Position numbers and translations under genes: made by a program. The notes beneath the pieces are model-generated. The model worked only from the letters and a program-made list of their open reading frames with translations, did no database searches and had not been told where the DNA came from. Below are positions 17,297 through 28,059 of a stretch of DNA of 64,000 nucleotides, piece after piece. The first letter of the stretch is position 1. Each line of letters starts with the position of its first letter. Origin of the DNA: Tamlana carrageenivorans (lineage in GTDB: Bacteria > Bacteroidota > Bacteroidia > Flavobacteriales > Flavobacteriaceae); contig NZ_CP025938.1 of assembly GCF_002893765.1 (NCBI RefSeq), positions 1,054,001 through 1,118,000 of the forward strand, given 5' to 3'.

Positions 17297-17669
17297 CTAT
17301 TAAGCTTTTATAATCTTCAGAAGAAAGCAAACCTTCAGCTTGGGATAAATCTGAACATTTCACTTTAATCATCCATCCATCACCATAAGGGTCTGAATTT
17401 ACTTTTTCTGGTTCATCTTCTAATGCCTCGTTAAACTCAATAATTTCACCTGCTAAAGGCAAAAATAAATCAGACACGGTTTTAACAGCTTCCACTGTAC
17501 CAAAAACTTCATCGGCATCTAATGTTTCATCTAGAGTTTCTACCTCCACATAAACGATATCTCCTAATTCACTTTGTGCAAAATCTGTAACGCCTATCGT
17601 AGCGATATCGCCCTCTAATCTAACCCATTCGTGATCTTTAGTGTACTTTAATTCTGAAGGAATATTCAT
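17289..17669 (-). CDS. gcvH: Glycine cleavage system H protein
   Basis: The H protein carries the lipoyl-linked aminomethyl group between the P, T and L proteins of glycine cleavage. The 126-residue sequence has the family start (YTKDHEWVRLEGD), the segment GITDFAQ-like GVTDFAQSELGDIVYVEV, and the lipoylation site lysine in GTVEAVKTVSDLFLP (about residue 63). The end has NSDPYGDGWMIKVK. The genes for P, T and L are not in the window. It lies between sprA and the VanZ-like gene on one strand. Confidence 0.96.
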   Translation of the reverse strand: MNIPSELKYTKDHEWVRLEGDIATIGVTDFAQSELGDIVYVEVETLDETLDADEVFGTVEAVKTVSDLFLPLAGEIIEFNEALEDEPEKVNSDPYGDGWMIKVKCSDLSQAEGLLSSEDYKSLIGA

Positions 17670-17740
17670 GTCTAATATTTTAAGTTAATAATTTACAACA
17701 AATGTATTTATTCAAATGTTAAATTCAAACAGCTTTTCTG

Positions 17741-20700
17741 TTAATTCCCAAAATTATAACGAATTGTTAGCCCTGACCTTACAGTTGTTTGCGGGAATGC
17801 TGTAGAAATGGCATAATCTGAAAATGTATAATCAAAATAGAAGATCCCTGTTAGGTTTTTACTAAAGGCATAATCGGCAGTATATTTTACACCCCAAATG
17901 GTTTGCCCTGAAGTAATTTGATTATTATCTAAATCCAAATACCTCACAATGGTTTTATTATCTCTTACCGAAACATCGGCCTTCATATTTAAATCACTAA
18001 TTATACGTTTCTGTGGACCTGCCAATTTAGATCGGATGCGTAAATCTTTAATACGGTACCCCAATCCTAATATGTATTCATTACCATGAACTTCGGTCAT
18101 TAAATTATTATCAAAACTCAGGGACAGCAATCGATCTTTTTTAATTTCGGCTAATATTTTAACCGAGTTTTTCATTTCCATGTCAATGCGCATAAGCGGA
18201 CTAAACATTTCGGTTAAATTGATATTGCTATAAAGCGTTTCATTTTTATAATTTCCAGATTGATCTAAAGCCTCGGCTGGTTGATTCGCATAAGGGGTAC
18301 CTGGTATAGGTTTTTCATTGTCCGTTGGATCTAAATTCAGATTTAAATTCGTTGAAAACTGATTGATGGTATACGTGGAACGGTAACCATGGGTTAGGGA
18401 GAATCGTTTAAAGTTCTTTTTAAACCACCCAAATTTCATGAACCCCGTATATTTCAAATCCCAGTTCGGGATAGGCACATTTCTAAATGTTTCGGTTGTA
18501 ATGTTTTCAGCATCTTTCCCTTGGTAAGCCGCTAAAAATGATGGTAATAACACCTTTTGATTATTCTTTCCAAACCCTAAAGGATAGCCTTCTGCATCTC
18601 TAGCGTAATTGGTTGTACCGTAAAACGCTTCCGCCAAGCGATCGGCTATTTTTATTCTATTCGTCCTAAATTCGCTAAAGGATTCTGAAGTTATTTCATC
18701 ACTAACTTGAAAGGCTGTTTTTATTAATAGCGTTGAAATATTAAAGTTACCAAAGGTATTAGGTGTTAATGAATAATACTCATCATTTTCTACCCTATAA
18801 TTTTCGGAGTAATTCTCATAATATGAACGGTTTCCTAGAATATCAATTTTTAAATCTCTTACAGGCTGTAAAGACGCCGAAACATCTAACTGCTTGGTTT
18901 CAGTGGTTGTATACTGCTGATTAAATTCTGGAAACACCGTTAACCACCCGCGTCTAGCCGCCTTGTAGCGCACATCGCTTTGTCCTCCAAAAATAAACCC
19001 TAGTGTTGGTTTTGTGGTACCGAGGAAACCAGGTGTTTGAACATAACCCGGTAGAAAGGTTCCGTTATTTTCAGAATAATTAATTTGAATTCTTTTAACG
19101 CTTGTTAAAATATCGATAGCGGCATTTAATGCTTTTGTTCCGGCTTGCCCTTTGGTTTTTGGCTGCGCACTTCCTTCTTTACCTTCAGGATTAGTAGCTG
19201 GTCGTCCTGGCGCCCTACGTTGCCTAGCCCGGCTAATAGGTTTTTTTGTTAAACCAATGTATTTATATAATCGATTCATATCCATAGACGAATTAATGTT
19301 ATGGACATTGGAATTCTGTACCGTATTCCCCAAGTCATATAATTGCCCGTTTAACTCTACATTACCAAATAGATCGGACCCTTTTTGCCACTGGAAACTT
19401 CCCGTATATTGGTAGGTAAGATCTAAAAAGCTAAAGGTTGGTATTTTATTAATGGGCACTTTATAGGTAAGCCCTAAATTTTGCATCTGGCGGTTAGGAT
19501 CTCCAAAATCTAGCATGCCATCCCAAACATCTAAAGTATTATCCTGTTCCCCGGCAATTAAATCATCATTTTTAAAATAGTTTCGTACAATATTATTATT
19601 AGTAGCCGTATAATTTAACTGTAAGGATTTGGTTAAATTATAATTTATTGTGTACTGAAAATCGAACATATAATTTCTTCGATACAATTCTTCTATGGCG
19701 ATATTATCACCCGTAAGATCTACCTCTCTAAATTTTTGTCGGTTAAACTGGCGGTTTAAATCGGAGTTCACTGTAAAACTAGCTGGTAATAGATTTAAGT
19801 TGAAATCCTTTAATATTTTCCAATACTTACCTGTAAACAACGAATCGTTCTTTTGAAAAGGCTCGATAACCAGAGGCTCAAAATTATGGGCATAATTAGC
19901 CCCTAAACGTAAAGTTTTATTAACAGAGTTCTCAATTTCAAAATCCCGATGTTCAATTTTATTATAAGAATAATTAAGCGTAAAATTTTCCACATCATAA
20001 AAACGAGGTTTCGCATCGGTAGTACGCACCTTTCTGACGCCTATAAAGTTAATACTGTGACGCATGGTGTAATCTTCCGACTGTTCTTTAATACGTTCTC
20101 TTTCGGCAGCATCATTAGCAGCATCCAAACGTGATTCTAACGTTAAATCTTTATATAACTGATCATATTTAGGTGTAATAAGAGCTTCACCTCGACCATA
20201 ATTAAAAGGCAATTGTACGCCCCATTTTTTAGGTAATAGCTGCCCCACATTCACATTGGTAACCACATCATATTGCTGAACATCTTCAAGACTACGTTGG
20301 CTTGGCCCTTGTTCTAACGACCCAAAACCAGAAGTGCTTTGACGCCCTGTCGCGCTTATGTTTGCAAAATCTGCAATATTGGAATCCATGCTTACCACAG
20401 TCGCCCAACCGCCTTGATTGTCCAGATCTGACATGCGTAACTCGTTAAACCAGATTTCACCGCAAACATCATTGTTAGTAGCATTCTTAACACCTACCAT
20501 GAGCGTTCGAATATCACCAAAGTTGGGATTTCCCTTTATGGCCACACGATGCTGCCCTAATTTATAGCCTAGAAACGGATCGTTTACCAGTTGAATATCA
20601 TCGCCTATGACATCATAGAATGTTAAATCGCCATTACCATTAGAAATGCTTTTAGCTTTAATTTTACCTAAAACTTCAATAGGTAAGTTTATTTCATTAG

Positions 20701-23700
20701 CTGTTGGCCACAACTCAGATCCTGAGACTTGTAACGGGATTTCAATTTGATAGTAATTTTCAGTAAGGTCGTTTCCCATACGTATGAATCCTACTAAGTC
20801 TTTATCACCTATGGTTCCTACAGCAGCATCTTGATCTTCGGCATGCATAAACATACGCATCCGTTTGTATTGACGCATGTCTAAATTGATATTTTTGTAG
20901 ACACCTCTTGAGTCTTTGGCCTCTAAGCCACACACTTCAATCACTAAAGATTGTTCATTTTGGCGAACAACGGTGTTGTTATTAAACAATTGTTCTGGAA
21001 CAATGCCTGGCGGACTCTCGTAACGGCCTTCGTTTTCTAAAGTACCTATAACACCAACTGAAAACTCGGTATTAGGGTCGCTAGGATCTGGATCATTTTC
21101 ATCTAAAGGTAAGGTATAACGTCTCCAGTCGCTTCGTACTAAATCGAGGGTACCAAAACGGAAAACGGTGGGTTCGGTAAATTCTTTTAAATAAATTCTT
21201 GAAAAACGAACCGATCTTAAATCTGAAATATTCCCAACAGATTTAGCATGTGCTCCTTCAACAGGGACTCTAAACTGATACCACCTTACATTTACAGATT
21301 GCCCATTTGGTAATTGTCGGGGGCGCTCTTTATAATCTCTTAAAAACTGTTTTAAAGGGTTACTATCAGGTAGATTGTTAAATTCGACCTCGGTAATTGG
21401 TAAATTTTGACGGTTTAGATCTAACTCATACTCGTAATAACTATCTATGGTATTCATGGTGTTATCACGGTTAATATCTTCAACATCGGGTTGTGTGTTG
21501 GCACCGCGGTCTGTGTTAGAAAAACTGTCCGGGGTATTACCTTCTACCCCATTATATTTTTTATAACGATCGAAAATATTTCCATCGGCATTTAAAAAAT
21601 ACACATAATTATCGTTAGAAGGATCTGCTCCAAACTGCGCTCCAAATGCCATAGCTTCTTCGGCATCATTATAACCATCGTAACCTACATCTTGATTAAT
21701 TCGCTCCTGCCCTGTACTATCGAAGGCATACACTAAAGACTGGTTTTGTGGTGTTACCGTTCCCCAAGCTGTAGGTTGTAAAAAACTAACATCGCCATCT
21801 TTGGGCAAGCCATTTTCATATAACTTTTTCCCATCTTTTATAATATCTTCTGATATATTTCCTAAGTTAAAAACCAGCTTACCTCCAGGATTATTCGGAT
21901 TTTCTTGAAAGGGATCTTGCACCCAAAAATCGATATACTCTACATTTTGTTGTTCAAAATCTGTTGAAGTAATTTGTCTTGTAATTCCAGCCCAGCTTTC
22001 TTGCGGATTATTTAGCACCTCACTAGCTGCATTAGGATCAAAGTTGTAAGGTCCTCGTTCGTTAGGATAATAGGCTAGATCTAAAGTAAACAGTACAGAA
22101 TTTTGCCCTTGTACCAAATCTCTATCTGGAAATAATTCATTTATAAATACGCGACTGGTATACAATCCAGAAATATCATCATCGGTCATACCATCGGGAC
22201 GTTGACTACTGTAAAAAACAGGATCGATAGAATACCAGTTTAACATGGCACGTTGGTATCCATTTTGAATACCATTATCATCTTCATTTGGATTGCTCGG
22301 AATATTTAAATCTAAAGGTCTACTAGACAAAAACCATGATAATTGCGACTTTAAATCGATGCTGTTTTGAGAACCTTCGAAGTCGTCTATATACGACGTG
22401 GCTTCTCCATTTAAATCGGTGCCTTTAGGAGCTCCAGGAGACAGGTAAGCGAATTCCCCTCTTAAGGAAATATTCGATTCTACGTCGGTATCAATATTTG
22501 GTAGTTTATTAACTAATCGCGTTAAAAAAGGCACTTTAGTCGCGTAATTACCATTAACACCGAAAATAGAGTTGTTTATTGATTCTGTTCCGTAGTTTGC
22601 TTTTTGTGTTACAGGGCGCTCATTAAGATTTAAAAAGGTACCGCCTAAAACAAAATTATCATTAAACTTATGTTCGACGTTAAGCCCTGTAAAACGCCTT
22701 GTTTGTTGTCCGAAAACTGCATTATTTTCTGTCGAAACCTCAATAGGTGTATTAGACGCTTTTAGAGCTTCATCTAAAATTTGCACCCTTCCCAATTGGT
22801 AATTAACGGTATAGTCTATGCCTTCCACTAATACACGTCCCCCTGCTGTTACACGCACAGAACCTCGGGGCACATTAAACGAACCAATTGGAATACCATC
22901 GCCGCCAGTAGATTTATAGCGGCCATTTAATTTAAACTTGTTTTTTTCTACGTAATCTAAAGCTTTGGTTTTGGTTTCAGAATAAAGTTTATCAAATACA
23001 TATTTCTTTTGGTCGTCGTTATAAGACGTATCATCTTCATAATTACCACCCCCAAGCACATTAAAGAGATACTCTCCAAAAGGCTCGGCGCTTGTAAACA
23101 CAATTTTACCATTTGTAGGGATAACGGTTACACCTGGAACAAAATCGAAAAAACCATCACCACGGTTTTGTGGATCGTTATTAAAATTTAATTTATCCAA
23201 ATTGAAAACCCTTAATAAAGGTACATTTTCAATCAAGTCCTTTTCATCGGTATTATTACCTATAGGGTTTCCATTGATATCGTTAGCAAAATCACTACCT
23301 ACAGGTTTTATAAAGTTTAAAGGTGTTGCTTCGTTATAAAAGATATTCAATTTAAAATCTTCCACACTAAGATTATAAGCCCCGGTGTCGTAAATATTTT
23401 TCATCATTAAATCCCAAACCGGCTGATTCACATTGGTCACACTACTTTTTAGCATTTTAAGTAGTAGCGCAGAATTAACCACATTGGTAACATTTCCATT
23501 GTTATCGGTATCTACATCGGTAGCATCGACCCCATCGTTAGCAAATTCTCCAACCTGATACACCTGACCTGCTATGGTATATTGAAAAGCCACAGCTAAA
23601 ACTTCATCGTTACTTAAACGCTGATTTAATGAAATATAACCTAATTCTGAATTTAGAGTATATTCTTGACCTTCAATTAATTTTCTAGCATTTTCAAGTT

Positions 23701-24976
23701 TAGCATAATCAGGGCCTTCATTAACGTTTGGTACTAGAATACCAGATTGCACGGTAGCAATATCTCTAACAGCTGTGGTAAGCTGTGATCCAGGCCCACC
23801 AATATTGGTTGGATCGAAATCGTTATTACCATTGTCTGGAAAGGCTCCTGGCCCCACATTTACAAAACCATTAGGAGGTGTTTGCAAACCAATTCTATCC
23901 GATTCCCCTAAATCTTGTAAGGCTACAACGTTTCGTACATTTTCGGTGCGATTGCTTCGGTTGGTTACCCAAACTTCTAAACGTTTAATTTGTAAACCTT
24001 TGTTGTTTATAAACGGATAGTTAGATAGCGCAGCATCGTAAGTCTCTCTAAAATATTGCGCTAAGAAAAAGTGTCTGTTTTCGTCATAGTCTCTAATAAA
24101 AACATCGAACTCTTCAAGGGTTCCACCTCCTTGAGCAACAACGGTATTAGATTGCGATTTTTGTTCAGAAAAAACGCCTGTCACCGTAGTTTTACCAAAT
24201 TGCAGTTGCGCCTTTACACCAAATAAACTTTGAGCGCCAGTAATTAGGGAGCTATTTAATGGCATACTCACATTACCAACTTCTATTTTCTGAATAATAT
24301 CATCTTCAGTTGGTGTGTATTCTAATTTTATTAAATTCTGAAAATCGAAAGTAGATTGCGTGTCGTAATTGGCGTTAATTTGAAGACGCTCTCCAACTTT
24401 ACCTAATAAACTTAAGCTTATTCGCTGATCGAAATCAAAGGTTAAATTACTTCTGTTTCTGGGTGAAAATGACGGATTATCTTGTTTAGAATACAATATT
24501 CCCAAGTCCATCTCTACAGAACCTTGTGGTATAATTTCTATTGTATTTCCTCCAAAAATGCTTTCAAAAAGCCCAGATTTGATATAAAACTCCGGCAATA
24601 AGTTTCTACGCCCTTCTTCGGCACCTTCCTTTTTACCATCAAAAGCATCAATTTTTTCTTTATAATAAGCTCTTAGGTTTTCTCTAGCTACTAAATCGTA
24701 ATATTCCTTAGGTGATAATATAATAGGAAAGCGAATGTCATACTCCCCAATTTTTTCGGTGTAAATATATCGATTAGAAACGGGGTCGTAAGTGTATTTA
24801 GACTCTACACTTGAAGGTGTTGGCGCTTTTATATTTCCAACATGATACCCTGCCTGAGGCGGAATGGAATCCTGTGGTGTTTCTTGTCCCCAGCCATCTG
24901 TAAAACAGCATAGGGCAAAAAATAATAACAAACACGGTTTAATTGATTTATAAAATTGAAGGTTAGTTATTTTCAA
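17741..24976 (-). CDS. sprA: SprA, outer membrane translocon of the type IX secretion system
   Basis: SprA (Sov in Porphyromonas) is the very large outer membrane barrel through which type IX cargo leaves the cell; it is also needed for gliding. The 2411-residue product has a signal peptide (ending near SYGWGQ-like DGWGQETPQ), an early proline-rich part, SprA-type N-terminal sequences including PLNSSLITGAQSLFGVKAQL and FTGLNVEHKFNDNFVLGGTF, and hundreds of short aromatic strand-like segments to the last strand SGLTIRYNFGN. The length matches the family. No frameshift is seen over 7.2 kb. It starts six bases after ruvA, so the two are co-transcribed. Cargo candidates include the type A sorting-domain protein at 43 kb. 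Confidence 0.96.
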   Translation of the reverse strand: MKITNLQFYKSIKPCLLLFFALCCFTDGWGQETPQDSIPPQAGYHVGNIKAPTPSSVESKYTYDPVSNRYIYTEKIGEYDIRFPIILSPKEYYDLVARENLRAYYKEKIDAFDGKKEGAEEGRRNLLPEFYIKSGLFESIFGGNTIEIIPQGSVEMDLGILYSKQDNPSFSPRNRSNLTFDFDQRISLSLLGKVGERLQINANYDTQSTFDFQNLIKLEYTPTEDDIIQKIEVGNVSMPLNSSLITGAQSLFGVKAQLQFGKTTVTGVFSEQKSQSNTVVAQGGGTLEEFDVFIRDYDENRHFFLAQYFRETYDAALSNYPFINNKGLQIKRLEVWVTNRSNRTENVRNVVALQDLGESDRIGLQTPPNGFVNVGPGAFPDNGNNDFDPTNIGGPGSQLTTAVRDIATVQSGILVPNVNEGPDYAKLENARKLIEGQEYTLNSELGYISLNQRLSNDEVLAVAFQYTIAGQVYQVGEFANDGVDATDVDTDNNGNVTNVVNSALLLKMLKSSVTNVNQPVWDLMMKNIYDTGAYNLSVEDFKLNIFYNEATPLNFIKPVGSDFANDINGNPIGNNTDEKDLIENVPLLRVFNLDKLNFNNDPQNRGDGFFDFVPGVTVIPTNGKIVFTSAEPFGEYLFNVLGGGNYEDDTSYNDDQKKYVFDKLYSETKTKALDYVEKNKFKLNGRYKSTGGDGIPIGSFNVPRGSVRVTAGGRVLVEGIDYTVNYQLGRVQILDEALKASNTPIEVSTENNAVFGQQTRRFTGLNVEHKFNDNFVLGGTFLNLNERPVTQKANYGTESINNSIFGVNGNYATKVPFLTRLVNKLPNIDTDVESNISLRGEFAYLSPGAPKGTDLNGEATSYIDDFEGSQNSIDLKSQLSWFLSSRPLDLNIPSNPNEDDNGIQNGYQRAMLNWYSIDPVFYSSQRPDGMTDDDISGLYTSRVFINELFPDRDLVQGQNSVLFTLDLAYYPNERGPYNFDPNAASEVLNNPQESWAGITRQITSTDFEQQNVEYIDFWVQDPFQENPNNPGGKLVFNLGNISEDIIKDGKKLYENGLPKDGDVSFLQPTAWGTVTPQNQSLVYAFDSTGQERINQDVGYDGYNDAEEAMAFGAQFGADPSNDNYVYFLNADGNIFDRYKKYNGVEGNTPDSFSNTDRGANTQPDVEDINRDNTMNTIDSYYEYELDLNRQNLPITEVEFNNLPDSNPLKQFLRDYKERPRQLPNGQSVNVRWYQFRVPVEGAHAKSVGNISDLRSVRFSRIYLKEFTEPTVFRFGTLDLVRSDWRRYTLPLDENDPDPSDPNTEFSVGVIGTLENEGRYESPPGIVPEQLFNNNTVVRQNEQSLVIEVCGLEAKDSRGVYKNINLDMRQYKRMRMFMHAEDQDAAVGTIGDKDLVGFIRMGNDLTENYYQIEIPLQVSGSELWPTANEINLPIEVLGKIKAKSISNGNGDLTFYDVIGDDIQLVNDPFLGYKLGQHRVAIKGNPNFGDIRTLMVGVKNATNNDVCGEIWFNELRMSDLDNQGGWATVVSMDSNIADFANISATGRQSTSGFGSLEQGPSQRSLEDVQQYDVVTNVNVGQLLPKKWGVQLPFNYGRGEALITPKYDQLYKDLTLESRLDAANDAAERERIKEQSEDYTMRHSINFIGVRKVRTTDAKPRFYDVENFTLNYSYNKIEHRDFEIENSVNKTLRLGANYAHNFEPLVIEPFQKNDSLFTGKYWKILKDFNLNLLPASFTVNSDLNRQFNRQKFREVDLTGDNIAIEELYRRNYMFDFQYTINYNLTKSLQLNYTATNNNIVRNYFKNDDLIAGEQDNTLDVWDGMLDFGDPNRQMQNLGLTYKVPINKIPTFSFLDLTYQYTGSFQWQKGSDLFGNVELNGQLYDLGNTVQNSNVHNINSSMDMNRLYKYIGLTKKPISRARQRRAPGRPATNPEGKEGSAQPKTKGQAGTKALNAAIDILTSVKRIQINYSENNGTFLPGYVQTPGFLGTTKPTLGFIFGGQSDVRYKAARRGWLTVFPEFNQQYTTTETKQLDVSASLQPVRDLKIDILGNRSYYENYSENYRVENDEYYSLTPNTFGNFNISTLLIKTAFQVSDEITSESFSEFRTNRIKIADRLAEAFYGTTNYARDAEGYPLGFGKNNQKVLLPSFLAAYQGKDAENITTETFRNVPIPNWDLKYTGFMKFGWFKKNFKRFSLTHGYRSTYTINQFSTNLNLNLDPTDNEKPIPGTPYANQPAEALDQSGNYKNETLYSNINLTEMFSPLMRIDMEMKNSVKILAEIKKDRLLSLSFDNNLMTEVHGNEYILGLGYRIKDLRIRSKLAGPQKRIISDLNMKADVSVRDNKTIVRYLDLDNNQITSGQTIWGVKYTADYAFSKNLTGIFYFDYTFSDYAISTAFPQTTVRSGLTIRYNFGN

Positions 24977-24982
24977 AATGAA

Positions 24983-25564
24983 TTATAAATTTTTTAAAGC
25001 CTGCTTAATGATGGTTTCGACATTAGCATCTGGTTGGGCTATCATAATCTTATCTACTACACGTTCGGCCTGTTTTTTAACAAAACCAAGAACTTCTAAA
25101 GCAGATAACGCTTCATCCTTATTGGTATTGCCTTGCGAAACAGAAACTTCATCAATATCATAAATCTTAATGATTTTATCTTTCAATTCAATAATAACAC
25201 GTTGTGCTGTTTTTGCTCCAATGCCTTTAATGGATTGAATTAAGGCTACATCACCTGTAGCAATCCCTTCACGAACTTGTTTGGGTGTTAATGACGACAA
25301 CATGGTACGTGCAATGCTAGATCCTATACCACTTACAGAAATTAACAATCTAAAAATTTCACGCTCGGCTAGACTTGAAAAGCCGTATAACGTATGAGAA
25401 TCCTCTTTAACCTGAAGGTGAGTATATAATTTTAAATGCTCACCTTCGGGAATTTGAGAGTAGGTATGTAAAGATATATTAAGTAAATAGCCCACGCCGT
25501 TACAATCTATAACAACGTGGGTTGGATTTTTATCGGTGAGTTTACCTTGAATATGGGTTATCAT
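24983..25564 (-). CDS. ruvA: Holliday junction branch migration protein RuvA
   Basis: RuvA binds four-way junctions and loads RuvB for branch migration. The 193-residue protein has the OB-fold start (MITHIQGKLTDKNPTHVVID), helix-hairpin-helix motifs (LLISVSGIGSSIARTML and IQSIKGIGAKTAQRVIIEL), and a C-terminal domain III (about residues 145-193) that contacts RuvB. RuvB is encoded about 4 kb upstream on the same strand, separated by queG and maeB. sprA follows after six bases. Confidence 0.96.
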   Translation of the reverse strand: MITHIQGKLTDKNPTHVVIDCNGVGYLLNISLHTYSQIPEGEHLKLYTHLQVKEDSHTLYGFSSLAEREIFRLLISVSGIGSSIARTMLSSLTPKQVREGIATGDVALIQSIKGIGAKTAQRVIIELKDKIIKIYDIDEVSVSQGNTNKDEALSALEVLGFVKKQAERVVDKIMIAQPDANVETIIKQALKNL

Positions 25565-25633
25565 CTATGTCAGTTGGTTATCTGACCAAATGTAATAAAA
25601 TTATTTTCATTGGAAATACAATGAAAGCCCCTT

Positions 25634-27916
25634 TTATATATCTAATTGTTCTTTCTTTTGGGCATCTATTACAGCAATGGCAGTCATATTCACAATTTCG
25701 TCTACACTAGCCCCTAATTGTAAAATATGGACAGGCTTACGCATACCCATCATAATGGGGCCTATAGAATCTGCTTCATTCAGTTCCTTGATTAATTTGT
25801 AGGTAATATTAGCAGAATCTAAATTTGGAAAAATAAGAGTGTTTACTTTTTGCCCTACTAATTTCGAAAACGGGAATCGCTCTTTTAGCATCTCGTTATT
25901 AAGTGCAAAATCGGTTTGTAACTCACCATCTACAATTAAATCGGGTGCATGACGATGTAAATACGCCACTGCTTCTCTCACTTTCGTAGCCATAGGATTT
26001 GATGAAGACCCGAAGTTAGAATAAGATGTCATGGCCATAACAGGTTTCATTCCAAACATTTTTACTATTTGAGCGGTCATTTGAGCTATTTTAGTAAGTT
26101 CCTTGGCATTGGGCTCGATATTAATAGAAGTATCACTTAAAAATAAGGGGCCTCGCTTGGTCATCATGACGTTTGTTGTTGCCACCCGATTAACCCCTTT
26201 AGCCATACCAATAACCTCTAACATGGGTTTTACAACGGTAGGATAGCTTCTTGAGTATCCTGAAATTAATGCATCGGCATCACCTTCATTAACCATCATG
26301 GCAGCAAAATAATTACGCTCTCGCATTAAACGTTGCGCGGCATAAAGCGTTACACCTTTACGCTTACGTTGTTCCCAATACACTTTGGCGTATTTATTTT
26401 TACGTTCGTCTTCTTCATCGGTTTTTGGGTCGATGATAATCACATTATCGTCATCAAACTCAATGTCGTTCATTAAGCTTTTTATGGTATCTTTTCTTCC
26501 TAATAAAATTGGAATGGCAACGCCTTCTTCACGCACAATTTGAGCGGCCTTAACAACGGCTAATTGATCTGCTTCAGCAAAAACCACACGTTTAGGATTT
26601 AATTTAGCACGGTTTAAAAGCAATCGCACAAATTTATTATCAGACCCCAAGCGCTCTCTTAAAACATCTTGGTAATCTTCCCAATCGGTAATAGGTTCTT
26701 TGGCCACACCACTTTCCATGGCAGCTTTTGCAACGGCAGGAGGTACTTCGGCAATTAAACGTGGATCGAATGGTTTAGGAATGATATAATCTTTCCCAAA
26801 AGTTAAACGGGTTTCTCCATAGGCAATGTTTACTTGTTCTGGAACAGGCTCTTTTGCTAATCGTGCCAAAGCCTCTACAGCAGCCATTTTCATGGCTTCA
26901 TTGATTTTAGTTGCTCTAACATCTAACGCCCCTCTAAATATGAAAGGGAAGCCAAGAACATTATTAACTTGATTAGGATGGTCACTCCTACCCGTTGCCA
27001 TGATAATATCTTTACGAGTTGCAATAGCTACGTCGTATTTAACCTCTGGATCTGGGTTTGCCATGGCAAAAACAATAGGATTTTCGGCCATAGCCAATAG
27101 CATTTCTGGCGATACAATATTAGCCATAGATAAACCAATAAACACATCGGCATCAATCATAGCTTCATCTAGAGTATCTATTTTACGGTGGGTTGCAAAT
27201 TCGGCTTTCTCGGCAGTAAGGTTGTCGCGATCATCACGAATAACCCCTTTACTATCCAGCATTACCATATTTTCACGCTTGGCTCCAAAAGCTTGATATA
27301 AACGTGAACATGAAATGGCTGCAGCTCCAGCACCACTAATAACAATCTTTACATCTTCGATTTTCTTATTTGCAATTTCCAAGGCATTGATAAGCGCTGC
27401 CGCGGAAATGATTGCGGTACCATGTTGGTCGTCGTGCATTACAGGAATATCTAACTCCTCCTTTAAGCGTCTTTCAATTTCGAAAGCCCCCGGAGCTTTA
27501 ATATCCTCTAAGTTTATACCTCCAAATGTTGGGGCAATATTTTTTACGGTTGCGATAAACTCTTCAACATTTTCGGTATCAACTTCGATATCAAAAACAT
27601 CTATATCGGCAAAAATCTTGAAAAGTAAACCTTTACCTTCCATTACTGGTTTTGATGCTTCGGGACCTATATTTCCCAAGCCTAAAACAGCAGTTCCGTT
27701 TGATATTACGGCTACCAAATTGCCTTTAGCCGTGTATTTATAAGCGTTTTCCTTGTCTTTTTCTATTTCCAAGCAAGGCTCTGCGACACCAGGGGAATAG
27801 GCTAAAGATAAATCGCGCTGTGTTGCATATTTCTTAGTTGGAACTACTTTTATTTTTCCGGGGGTAGGTTTGGCATGATATATAAGGGCTTCTCTGCGTT
27901 TGCTTTCTTCGCTCAT
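25634..27916 (-). CDS. maeB: NADP-dependent malic enzyme with phosphotransacetylase-like domain
   Basis: This 760-residue enzyme decarboxylates malate to pyruvate with reduction of NADP, supplying NADPH and pyruvate. The N-terminal malic enzyme part (about residues 1-430) has YSPGVAEPC, the metal-binding MHDDQHGTA and the nucleotide-binding ISGAGAAAISCSRLY. The C-terminal third (about 430-760) is a phosphotransacetylase-like domain (RVVFAEADQLAVVKAAQI), which in MaeB-type enzymes is regulatory rather than catalytic. The length is normal for this hybrid class. It heads a likely maeB-ruvA-sprA transcript. Confidence 0.95.
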   Translation of the reverse strand: MSEESKRREALIYHAKPTPGKIKVVPTKKYATQRDLSLAYSPGVAEPCLEIEKDKENAYKYTAKGNLVAVISNGTAVLGLGNIGPEASKPVMEGKGLLFKIFADIDVFDIEVDTENVEEFIATVKNIAPTFGGINLEDIKAPGAFEIERRLKEELDIPVMHDDQHGTAIISAAALINALEIANKKIEDVKIVISGAGAAAISCSRLYQAFGAKRENMVMLDSKGVIRDDRDNLTAEKAEFATHRKIDTLDEAMIDADVFIGLSMANIVSPEMLLAMAENPIVFAMANPDPEVKYDVAIATRKDIIMATGRSDHPNQVNNVLGFPFIFRGALDVRATKINEAMKMAAVEALARLAKEPVPEQVNIAYGETRLTFGKDYIIPKPFDPRLIAEVPPAVAKAAMESGVAKEPITDWEDYQDVLRERLGSDNKFVRLLLNRAKLNPKRVVFAEADQLAVVKAAQIVREEGVAIPILLGRKDTIKSLMNDIEFDDDNVIIIDPKTDEEDERKNKYAKVYWEQRKRKGVTLYAAQRLMRERNYFAAMMVNEGDADALISGYSRSYPTVVKPMLEVIGMAKGVNRVATTNVMMTKRGPLFLSDTSINIEPNAKELTKIAQMTAQIVKMFGMKPVMAMTSYSNFGSSSNPMATKVREAVAYLHRHAPDLIVDGELQTDFALNNEMLKERFPFSKLVGQKVNTLIFPNLDSANITYKLIKELNEADSIGPIMMGMRKPVHILQLGASVDEIVNMTAIAVIDAQKKEQLDI

Positions 27917-27939
27917 GTAGTAATTGTTTTTATAACTAA

Positions 27940-27947
27940 CAAATATA
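27940..27947 (-). promoter_or_regulatory. Putative -7 element for maeB
   Basis: The minus strand reads TATATTTG, an exact TAnnTTTG match, 24 bases before the maeB start codon. The -33 position has no good TTG. Confidence 0.4.
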
Positions 27948-28059
27948 AGAATCCTATATTAGGAAAACATGACATTTGATCTATTTAAGTCGTAAAATTC
28001 ATTTAAAAGGAAACCTTTTGAGCGTGCCATTTTATTAAGTGAAAACTTTTATTCTCCAG

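Noticed and set aside
27000..27743. Long plus-strand open frames opposite maeB
   Set aside because: They lie fully antisense to a clear malic enzyme gene, have skewed Ser/Ile/Ala composition and match no family. They are a by-product of maeB codon usage.
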